Below are positions 9,457-17,136 of a stretch of DNA of 64,000 nucleotides, in pieces. The notes beneath the pieces were generated by a model. That model ran no database searches. It was not told the DNA's origin and saw nothing but the letters and a program-made list of their open reading frames with translations. The translations under genes were made by a program, and so were the position numbers. The stretch spans positions 2,356,001 to 2,420,000 of the forward strand of contig OZ245848.1 in NCBI GenBank assembly GCA_965228955.1. The letters are read 5' to 3'. Position 1 is the first letter of the stretch; the number at the start of each line of letters is the position of its first letter. This stretch comes from JANSWY01 sp965228955 (GTDB lineage Bacteria; Bacteroidota; Bacteroidia; Cytophagales; Cyclobacteriaceae).

Positions 9457-10587
9457 ATGGTCAACTTGAAGAAGTTAGACTGGATTACCCGCTATAAACT
9501 ACACCACCTTCCATTTTGGGGAGTTTATCATTACTTCTGGTGGAGTTTGTACATGGACAGTGCTTTGCTGGCATTCAACACTATGTTGGATCCTCCTAAT
9601 ACAATGAAGTACTTGTTTTATGTGGTGTTTCAGGCTATCAGTGTTTATTTCTGTTTGTATTACTTGATTCCGCGGTTCCTTGAAAAGGGGAAGTATCTGA
9701 AGTTTGTTGGCTTTCTGGCACTCAACTTAGCAGTAACTAGTCTGTTGATTTTGAGTGGATACTATATCAGCGGATGGGTATTTGACATAGACTTTCAAGA
9801 GTACTTTAAAATGGATCCTGATTCCCCATGGCACATTTTGAAGTATAACTCTTTCCCATCTTCCCTGGCAAGCATGACATTGGGAATGAGTATAAAACTT
9901 GCAAAGAACTGGGTTCAATCCAAGAAGAGACAACAGGAGCTGGAAAAAGAGAAACTGGAAACAGAGTTGAAGTTTTTGAAATCTCAATTCAACCCTCATT
10001 TTTTGTTCAATACAATCAATTCGATTTTCGTCCTGATTAATAAAAACACAGATATGGCAACTGATTCTCTGGCTAAATTTTCAAGCCTGCTGCGATATCA
10101 ATTATATGAGTGCAACGAACCTCAAATTCCATTAAACAGAGAGATTGCCTATTTAGAAAGTTTTATTGAACTGGAGAAGCTAAGGTTGAACGACAATTTT
10201 GAAGTGAAACAAACACTATTGAAGAATTATAACGGCAATTTGAATATTGCACCTTTTGTTCTAATGCCTTTTATTGAGAATGCCTTTAAACATGTCGGCC
10301 AAAAACCTGATCAGCTAAATTGGATTAAGATTGATCTAAGAGTGGATTCAGATATTCTGACTTGCAAAGTGTCAAATAACTACTCTTCCTATCAACCAAA
10401 GTCAAGGGAGGCTGTTCCAACCGAAGGTGGTTTAGGTCTCAAAAATGTCCAGAGAAGACTGCAACTTCTATATCCCGACAAACATGAATTGATAATCTCT
10501 AAAGAAGATGGTGTATTCCTGGTAGAATTACAATTGCAGCTCCAAACTCAAAGTAAAAATCAAATAATCCTGGTAGATTCCTTATGA
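9457..10587 (+). CDS. LytS-type sensor histidine kinase
   Basis: A membrane histidine kinase of 376 aa of the His_kinase (PF06580) class. Four hydrophobic segments fill residues ~18-150 with almost no periplasmic domain. A coiled linker (KKRQQELEKEKLETELKFLK) leads to the phospho-acceptor motif SQFNPHFLFNTINSIF (His ~181). The ATP-binding part has PFVLMPFIENAFKH (N box) and GGLGLKNVQRRLQLLYP (G box). Its stop overlaps the regulator start by 4 bp (ATGA), so the two are translationally coupled. With so little outside the membrane, the signal may be sensed in or at the membrane. Confidence 0.93.
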   Translation: MVNLKKLDWITRYKLHHLPFWGVYHYFWWSLYMDSALLAFNTMLDPPNTMKYLFYVVFQAISVYFCLYYLIPRFLEKGKYLKFVGFLALNLAVTSLLILSGYYISGWVFDIDFQEYFKMDPDSPWHILKYNSFPSSLASMTLGMSIKLAKNWVQSKKRQQELEKEKLETELKFLKSQFNPHFLFNTINSIFVLINKNTDMATDSLAKFSSLLRYQLYECNEPQIPLNREIAYLESFIELEKLRLNDNFEVKQTLLKNYNGNLNIAPFVLMPFIENAFKHVGQKPDQLNWIKIDLRVDSDILTCKVSNNYSSYQPKSREAVPTEGGLGLKNVQRRLQLLYPDKHELIISKEDGVFLVELQLQLQTQSKNQIILVDSL

Positions 10588-11297
10588 TGAATTGTATTGT
10601 TATAGATGATGAGCCCTTGGCAAGGGAAGGATTGAAAAGTTATATCGATCAGATCGAATATTTGGATTTGGTAGGTGAGGGGAGTAATCCTGTGGAATTA
10701 AGTAATATACTCGATAAGCAAAAAGTAGACTTAATCTTTTTGGACATTCAGATGCCTATTTTGAATGGTATTGATTATTTGAAAATGAATAAGAATTTAC
10801 CGATTGTTATTTTCACCACAGCTTATCCAAGTTATGCATTAGATGGATATGAATTAGATGTATTGGATTACCTGTTGAAACCAATAACTTTCGAAAGGTT
10901 TTTTCAAGCCACCAATAAGGCTAAAGACTACCATACTCTTGCTAGTCAATCAGCTAATGAATCAATTCGGAATACAGATGACTTCTTTTTTGTAAAGTGC
11001 AGCAACAAGTTTGAAAAGATCTTTTATCAGGATATCCTGTATGTAGAAGCTATGCAGAATTATTCAGTAATTTATACCTCAGAAGATAAGTACATGACCT
11101 TAATGAGTTTGAAATCTGTAGAGGATAAGCTGGATAGTCAACGTTTTCTGAGGGTACATAAGTCCTACATTGTTGCACTGGACAAAGTCAATAGTTTCGA
11201 GAATCATGAGCTTACTATACTTGAAAATAAGATTCCAATCTCTAGAAATTATAGGAAGGAAGTAATGGATAGAGTTCTTGGAAACAAGCTCTGGTAG
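10584..11297 (+). CDS. LytTR-family response regulator
   Basis: A 237-aa response regulator. Residues 1-120 form a receiver domain with the acidic pair in VIDDEP, the phospho-acceptor Asp in LIFLDIQMP (~54) and the conserved Lys in LLKPI. Residues ~135-235 are a LytTR DNA-binding domain (DDFFFVKCSNKFEKIFYQDI, then FLRVHKSYIVAL and ISRNYRKEV). It is coupled to the kinase by a 4-bp overlap. The probable target is the divergent TonB receptor gene through the 21-bp-spaced repeats upstream of the kinase. Confidence 0.94.
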   Translation: MMNCIVIDDEPLAREGLKSYIDQIEYLDLVGEGSNPVELSNILDKQKVDLIFLDIQMPILNGIDYLKMNKNLPIVIFTTAYPSYALDGYELDVLDYLLKPITFERFFQATNKAKDYHTLASQSANESIRNTDDFFFVKCSNKFEKIFYQDILYVEAMQNYSVIYTSEDKYMTLMSLKSVEDKLDSQRFLRVHKSYIVALDKVNSFENHELTILENKIPISRNYRKEVMDRVLGNKLW

Positions 11298-11356
11298 TCT
11301 GTTTGTAATTGATTAAATTAATCACCAATCAAGAATGGCACATCTGTCATTCTATT

Positions 11357-11393
11357 GTAAGCTATTCTCGGGTAAAATTTGGCTTACTTTTTT
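11357..11393 (+). terminator. Intrinsic terminator after the LytS/LytTR pair
   Basis: Inverted repeat GTAAGC (11357-11362) and GCTTAC (11382-11387) with a 19-nt loop, followed by six T (11388-11393). It lies 60 bp after the response-regulator stop and 20 bp before the GH3 start, so it should separate the two transcription units. Confidence 0.6.
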
Positions 11394-11412
11394 AGGGGTA
11401 AACATTAATTAA

Positions 11413-13587
11413 ATGAAGCTTATTGCATCTGTATTTTGCATTCTGTTTTCGAGCGCACTATTAGCTCAAACAGATGCCGATCATCTTATTGAATCAAAAA
11501 TTGATAGTATTCTTACTCTTTTAACCATGGAAGAAAAAGTGGCGATGTGCCATGCGCAATCCAAGTTTAGTTCTCCTGGGGTAGAGAGGCTGGGTATTCC
11601 AGAGTTGTGGATGTCTGATGGTCCTCATGGTGTGAGAGCTGAAATCAATTGGGATAATTGGGGTTACGCTGGCTGGACAAATGATTCTATTACCGCTTTT
11701 CCAGCACTAACATGTCTGGCATCTACCTTTAATGAATCACTTTCCTATGAATATGGCAAAGCAGTGGGAGAGGAAGCTCGTTACCGTAAAAAAGATGTCT
11801 TACTGGGACCAGGAGTAAACATCTACAGGACTCCACTAAATGGAAGAAACTTTGAATATATGGGTGAGGATCCGTTTTTGGCTTCTAAGTTAGTAGTGCC
11901 GTATATCAAGGGAGTTCAAGAAAACGGAGTTGCAGCATGTGTGAAACATTATGTGCTCAATAATCAGGAGAAATGGAGAGATCATATCAATGTAAAGGTT
12001 AGTGACAGAGCACTTCATGAGATTTATTTGCCAGCTTTTAAGGTAGCAGTAGAAGATGGAGGAGTGTGGTCCATTATGGGTGCTTACAATCAGTATAGTG
12101 GTCAACATTGTTGCCATAATGAGGTATTGCTGAACAAGATATTAAAGGAAGACTGGAAGTTTGATGGAGTAGTTGTGACTGATTGGGGTGGAGCACATGA
12201 TAGTAAGGAAGCAGCACTTTACGGTTTAGATATTGAAATGGGTACAGGAACCAACGGGCTAACCTATTCACTGAAAAATGCTTACGAAAACTACTATCTG
12301 GCTGGACCTTTCAAGGAGCTTTTGAGAAATAAGGAAGTCCCGGAATCTGTTTTGGATGATAAGGTCAGAAGGATATTAAGGTTGATGTACAGAACAAACC
12401 TTAAAAGCAATAAGCCACTAGGAAGCATCAATACAGAGGCACACCAACAAACTGCCAGAAAAATTGCTCAGGAGGGAATTGTGCTGTTGAAGAATAAGAA
12501 TAACTTCTTTCCAGTAAAAGATGAAAATATAACGATTGCTGTAATAGGTGAAAATTCAATTAGAGCAATGACAAAAGGAGGGGGATCCTCGGAATTGAAA
12601 CCAAAGTATGAGATTTCTCCTCTGGAAGGTCTTAAAGCAAGATATAAGAATGCCAATATTATTCATGCGCTTGGATACGCTTCTGGACCACCTGTATATG
12701 GTAGAGTTGTTCCTCCATCAGTTGATACGGAGAGTTTACAACGAGAAGCAGTAGAAATTGCAAAGACAGCAGACGTAGTTTTGTTCTTTGGTGGGCTTAA
12801 TAAAAACCATCATCAGGACTGTGAAGGTGGTGACCGACTTGAATATGGACTTCCATTTGGTCAGGTTGAACTTTTAAAAGAAATCGCAAAGGTTAATGAC
12901 AATATTGGTTTTATCAATATCAGTGGAAATGCTATTGAAACTCCATGGTTAGAAGATGTAAAGGGATTTATTCAAGGCTGGTACATCGGAAGTGAAGCTG
13001 GTAATGCTCTGGCAAATGTTATATCTGGAGATGTAAATCCTTCAGGGAAGTTGCCTTTTAGTTTTCCTGTGAAGCTTTCTGATAATGCAGCTCACTCTTT
13101 TGGAGAGATTTCATACCCTGGTGATAGTATTGATCAGGAGTATAAGGAAGGTATTTTGGTTGGTTACAGATGGCATGATACCAAGAAGATCAAACCTCAG
13201 TTTGCGTTTGGGTATGGTTTATCATACACACTATTTGATTTATCACAAGTAAAGACTGATAAGTCTCAATATAGTGAACAAGATGAGATTGAGGTGAGTT
13301 TTGAGTTGAAGAATAGTGGTTCAATGGATGGAGCGGAAGTGATCCAGGTATATGTCGGAAAACCAAAGTCTAAAGTAGAAAGAGCTCAAAAGGAACTAAA
13401 AGGTTACCAAAAGATTTCTCTTAAGTCAGGGGGAACAGAAAACGGAAACATTTCAATACCTGTGTCAAGTTTGAAATACTATGATGAGAGTTCTCAAAGC
13501 TGGGTACTGGAAAAGGGGTCTTATTTAGTTTACGTTGGTAATTCTTCGGATAATATTCAAGCAAAACTCAAAGTGAATATTAAGTAA
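11413..13587 (+). CDS. GH3 beta-glucosidase, periplasmic
   Basis: A family 3 glycoside hydrolase of 724 aa with a signal peptide (cleavage after LLAQ), so it works in the periplasm, unlike the cytoplasmic GH1. Order: (beta/alpha)8 domain to ~330 with KHYVLNNQE and the nucleophile Asp in GVVVTDWGGAHD (~256), then an alpha/beta sandwich with the probable acid/base Glu in DCEGGDR (~470), and a C-terminal fibronectin type III-like domain (~600-720). No lipobox or T9SS tail. It probably removes glucose from cello-oligosaccharides made by the GH5 and GH9 enzymes. It faces the large regulator gene with only 1 bp between the two stops. Confidence 0.94.
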   Translation: MKLIASVFCILFSSALLAQTDADHLIESKIDSILTLLTMEEKVAMCHAQSKFSSPGVERLGIPELWMSDGPHGVRAEINWDNWGYAGWTNDSITAFPALTCLASTFNESLSYEYGKAVGEEARYRKKDVLLGPGVNIYRTPLNGRNFEYMGEDPFLASKLVVPYIKGVQENGVAACVKHYVLNNQEKWRDHINVKVSDRALHEIYLPAFKVAVEDGGVWSIMGAYNQYSGQHCCHNEVLLNKILKEDWKFDGVVVTDWGGAHDSKEAALYGLDIEMGTGTNGLTYSLKNAYENYYLAGPFKELLRNKEVPESVLDDKVRRILRLMYRTNLKSNKPLGSINTEAHQQTARKIAQEGIVLLKNKNNFFPVKDENITIAVIGENSIRAMTKGGGSSELKPKYEISPLEGLKARYKNANIIHALGYASGPPVYGRVVPPSVDTESLQREAVEIAKTADVVLFFGGLNKNHHQDCEGGDRLEYGLPFGQVELLKEIAKVNDNIGFINISGNAIETPWLEDVKGFIQGWYIGSEAGNALANVISGDVNPSGKLPFSFPVKLSDNAAHSFGEISYPGDSIDQEYKEGILVGYRWHDTKKIKPQFAFGYGLSYTLFDLSQVKTDKSQYSEQDEIEVSFELKNSGSMDGAEVIQVYVGKPKSKVERAQKELKGYQKISLKSGGTENGNISIPVSSLKYYDESSQSWVLEKGSYLVYVGNSSDNIQAKLKVNIK

Positions 13588-13588
13588 A

Positions 13589-16540
13589 TCAGAACCGCAA
13601 AATCATTTTGGTAAAGGATTGTCGTTCCTCCATATTTATTTTCTTCCTGATTCTATATCTGGATGTTTCCACCGTACGGATTGTTACGTTCATTAACGTG
13701 GCAATTTCCTGGTTATCTAGTCCCATCCTTAGATAAGCGCAAACGCGTAGTTCTCTTTTACTTAGGTCCGGATATTTTTGTTTAAAGCGATCCAGGAAAT
13801 TATCATGGGATAGGTTGAATTGATGTTCAAACTTATCCCAATAATCTTGATCCTGCATTTCCTTATCAATGTCCTTAATTATTCTGTTTAACAATCTCTT
13901 CTCCTGCCCATTAATCTTTGTAGCTGAATCGAAGATGGTTGATCTTACTTGTTGTAGCTTTTGATTCTTGTGGATATAGCTCATTGTAATGTTGTTTAGC
14001 TCATTTTTTGTGGATACCAATTGTTCTTTTAACTGATCGTTCTTTATAGCAATAACTTCTCGTTCTTTACTAATTCTTTCATATTCATAGCGCCTTTTTA
14101 TTTGTATTAGTCTTAATCTTATGATAATTAAAAGTGTCGCACCAGCTAAAATTGATACAATAGCCCTGAACCACCATGTTTCGTAGTAGGGAGGATTGAT
14201 GGTTATAGCCAAAGTTGCACCCTCTTCATTCCATAAATTATGGTTATTGGCCGCCTTTACTTTGAATTGGTATTCACCAGGATCCAAATTCGTATATATT
14301 GCTATTGATTCTGTTCCAGGAGAACTCCAATCTTCATCAAAACCAATTGATTGATAAGAGTATAGATTTCTGCTCGACTCGGAAAAGTTTAATGCAGCAA
14401 ACTCGAATGTCAATGTATTTTGGTCATGTTGAAGATCAAGGTATTTTGTTTGTTCAACTGAATGCTTTAAATCTATTGGTTTGTTAAAGATTTCAATCTT
14501 GGTAAGATAAACTTCAGGTAAATGCTTATTGGATCTAATTTCAGATGGATTAAACATCGTAATTCCCTTTGTTCCACCAATTAATGTTTTTCCTTGATTG
14601 GTATGTGTTATAGTATTGTATTGAAAATTATTATCTGAAACTCTATAACTAGTGCAGTTTTCTTTTAATGGATCATAAATAGTAATGTACGTTTTAGTAA
14701 CCAACATTAAGTTTCCATAGCCACCATCACTTACCTGAAGTAGTGGTAATTCTGGTAGGTCTGGATCGAAAGCAATTAATTCAAACGTTTCGTCTTTTTG
14801 ATCATATTTTACAAGCCCGCTGGCTGTTGCAATCCATACATTTCTATAGTCATCTTCAAAAACAGATTTTACTTGATTGATTTCGTGATTTGACTCAGAA
14901 ATCAAACTATCTAATTTAAAGTGTTTCCATTCATCCGTAATCCTTTGATATATTATGATCCCATCATCAGTACTAAACCATAAGTTAGATTTTCCATCTT
15001 CAAAAACATGATAAATATGTAATTGTCCTCCTGTTGCATATTGATAGTCAATCGGATGAAACGATTTCTTGGATTCATTGAATTCAACAATTCCACCTCC
15101 CAAAGTTCCTAACCAAACCCTGTCCTCTGAATCCTTGTGAATTGCCCAGACATGATTGCTGGTAAGGCCTGAAAAATGTTGTTTATTTCGTTTAAACTGT
15201 TGAGAAGTATTTTTTTTTGGATCAAAAAGTGATAACCCTTCATTATAAGAACCAAGTAAAAGATATCCATTATTTGTTTGGCCTATAGATTTGATGACGT
15301 CTGTCTTTAGTTCACTATTCAATGTGTTATATGTTCTTATGCTCCCATCAGTTGAAATCTTACAAAGGCCACCCCAATCTGTTCCAATCCAAACCGTATT
15401 ATCATCACCCTCATAAATACTTAGGATAGGGTTGTTGGGAATGGATTCACTCTTGATTGGATTATTCTCAATAAGTTCAAACAAGTTACTTCCGGGATCA
15501 TATTTATTGACACCTCCCTGGTATGTGGCTATCCACACTATATTCTGGCGGTCTACATAAAAATCCCATAATACATTGCTGCTGAGTGAGTTTTGGTCAA
15601 TCTTTTGATTCCTGAAGTTGAGGAATGTTTCTTTTTGGGGGTTAAAGACATCAATTCCAGCGCCATCTGTGGCTAACCAAAGTGTATTACCGACATTAAT
15701 GATGTCTCTAATTTGCTGTGAACTGGGACCAGTTTCATCACCAGTGGGAGGGTAGCTCTTATATTTTCTCGAGTTGATATTCAGTTTTGATAAGCCTCCA
15801 TGATTACTTGCGACCCAAAGAATGCTATCGTTCTGGAAATGTAAGTTTTTGAGGACATGGTCATCTTTGTTTGGCAGTTCTAAATCTGTGTAAGTCACAT
15901 ATTCAAATAGTCCGGATGACTTATTCAAAAGGCATAGCTGCTTGTTTTCTGTTGCTATCCAAATATTGCCATTCTTATCTGAAATAATATCGTAAACGGT
16001 TTTTCCGTTAATGGTTCCACTACAGTTAGTAGAGTTACAGATATACTGCTGTACTAAATCCCTAACCTTGTCATATCTGCTAAGACCAAATTCAGTTCCA
16101 ATCCAAAGTTCATGATCCTGATCTTCGAAAATTACTCTAATACTGTGATCAGTTAATGTTGTACTATCCCCTAAACCTGAATCAAAATCTATAAAATCAC
16201 CTGTGCTTGGATCGTATTTACTAATGCCGTTCGAGAAACTTCCAATCCAGATGTATCCAAGGTGATCTTCAAACAAACAAGACACCATATTGGCATGGAT
16301 TGAATTCGGGTCATTTGGGTTGTATTGATAGTGTTTGGTTTTTTGACCGTCAAAGCGATTAAGACCTTTGTAGGTACCAAACCACATGAAACCTTGCTGA
16401 TCCTGAATAATGCTAGTCACGATTTCATCCGATAGCCCATCTCTGACAGAAAAGTTTTGAAATTTCATTGTTTTCTGCGCAATACAGACCTGGATCGAGA
16501 TTTGACTAACCAAAAATAAAATGGCAATTAATCTCTTCAC
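13589..16540 (-). CDS. Transmembrane propeller-sensor regulator with LuxR-type HTH
   Basis: A 983-aa one-component regulator. A signal peptide is followed by a large periplasmic sensor made of two-component-regulator propeller repeats (many copies of the type FMWFGTYKGLNRFDG and VWIGTDWGGL, ~25-650), a Y_Y_Y Ig-like domain (SYQSIGFDEDWSS ... EYQFKVKAANN, ~700-775), one membrane helix (~788-808), a coiled linker, and a C-terminal LuxR-type helix-turn-helix (LSKRELRVCAYL ... NVTIRTVETSRYRIRKKI, ~920-975). There is no kinase or receiver domain, so it would act directly on DNA from the membrane. Propeller sensors of this kind bind glycan breakdown products in Bacteroidota hybrid systems. Its place between GH3 and GH5 genes suggests that it senses glucan oligomers (inference). 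Confidence 0.9.
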   Translation of the reverse strand: MKRLIAILFLVSQISIQVCIAQKTMKFQNFSVRDGLSDEIVTSIIQDQQGFMWFGTYKGLNRFDGQKTKHYQYNPNDPNSIHANMVSCLFEDHLGYIWIGSFSNGISKYDPSTGDFIDFDSGLGDSTTLTDHSIRVIFEDQDHELWIGTEFGLSRYDKVRDLVQQYICNSTNCSGTINGKTVYDIISDKNGNIWIATENKQLCLLNKSSGLFEYVTYTDLELPNKDDHVLKNLHFQNDSILWVASNHGGLSKLNINSRKYKSYPPTGDETGPSSQQIRDIINVGNTLWLATDGAGIDVFNPQKETFLNFRNQKIDQNSLSSNVLWDFYVDRQNIVWIATYQGGVNKYDPGSNLFELIENNPIKSESIPNNPILSIYEGDDNTVWIGTDWGGLCKISTDGSIRTYNTLNSELKTDVIKSIGQTNNGYLLLGSYNEGLSLFDPKKNTSQQFKRNKQHFSGLTSNHVWAIHKDSEDRVWLGTLGGGIVEFNESKKSFHPIDYQYATGGQLHIYHVFEDGKSNLWFSTDDGIIIYQRITDEWKHFKLDSLISESNHEINQVKSVFEDDYRNVWIATASGLVKYDQKDETFELIAFDPDLPELPLLQVSDGGYGNLMLVTKTYITIYDPLKENCTSYRVSDNNFQYNTITHTNQGKTLIGGTKGITMFNPSEIRSNKHLPEVYLTKIEIFNKPIDLKHSVEQTKYLDLQHDQNTLTFEFAALNFSESSRNLYSYQSIGFDEDWSSPGTESIAIYTNLDPGEYQFKVKAANNHNLWNEEGATLAITINPPYYETWWFRAIVSILAGATLLIIIRLRLIQIKRRYEYERISKEREVIAIKNDQLKEQLVSTKNELNNITMSYIHKNQKLQQVRSTIFDSATKINGQEKRLLNRIIKDIDKEMQDQDYWDKFEHQFNLSHDNFLDRFKQKYPDLSKRELRVCAYLRMGLDNQEIATLMNVTIRTVETSRYRIRKKINMEERQSFTKMILRF

Positions 16541-17136
16541 TCACTTTGATTATGTTCACAACTAATATTGTCTACATAATATAAAAGCTATTACAAATTT
16601 ATTCCAATCATCAAGGGGGTTTGATGCATAGAAGTGCTTACTACAAAGTGAATTACATCTCTTTTCTTTGAATTTATTAGATATTAAAGGACAACATCAA
16701 GAATAATGGACAATTCCTCATTAGAAGCTGAAAATACAGTTTTCCTATCGCAATAACGTATTAATGTAGTATTGAGTGGATTACAAATAATAATTACTAC
16801 TTGTCTATAGAGACTCTTAAGAGACTTGATATAGAAAAAATGTAGATAGCCATTATTTGCTGTTGATTGCTTGTAATGCTTTGTTTGGAATGGTCATTTA
16901 TTTCAGATAGGCTAAACCAATAATGTAAGTATGAACAGAGAGAGTGAGAATCTTGTGATACTCAAAGGTATTATAATATCCTTATTGATAAGGCTTCAAC
17001 ATTACTTCATAGTTAGTAAAGTATTCCAATTACATAAGGAAGTACCGAAGTTCTATTCCTCTAACTGTTTTTTCAATTTTATTGGTCCCTTCTGTATTGA
17101 ATTAGTTCGAGCAATTAAATCTAAACCTATATAAAT
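16541..17136. promoter_or_regulatory. Long intergenic region between regulator and cellulase genes
   Basis: About 600 bases between divergent genes with no convincing coding sequence. A nested palindromic element lies at 16804-16835: outer arms TCTATA (16804-16809) and TATAGA (16830-16835) around the perfect palindrome CTCTTAAGAG (16814-16823). This is a candidate operator for the divergent propeller regulator or for GH5. No perfect TAnnTTTG box was seen close to either start. A 67-codon frame at 16931-17134 was rejected as a gene. The region must hold the promoter for the regulator and probably a long leader or distal promoter for GH5. Confidence 0.4.

Noticed and set aside
13589..16540. Hybrid two-component regulator
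   Set aside because: The propeller and Y_Y_Y sensor are present, but no HisKA, HATPase or receiver domain lies between the membrane helix and the LuxR-type HTH.
16931..17134. 67-codon frame directly before the GH5 gene
   Set aside because: No recognisable protein pattern or promoter; low-complexity, AT-driven composition in an intergenic region. A leader peptide cannot be fully excluded.
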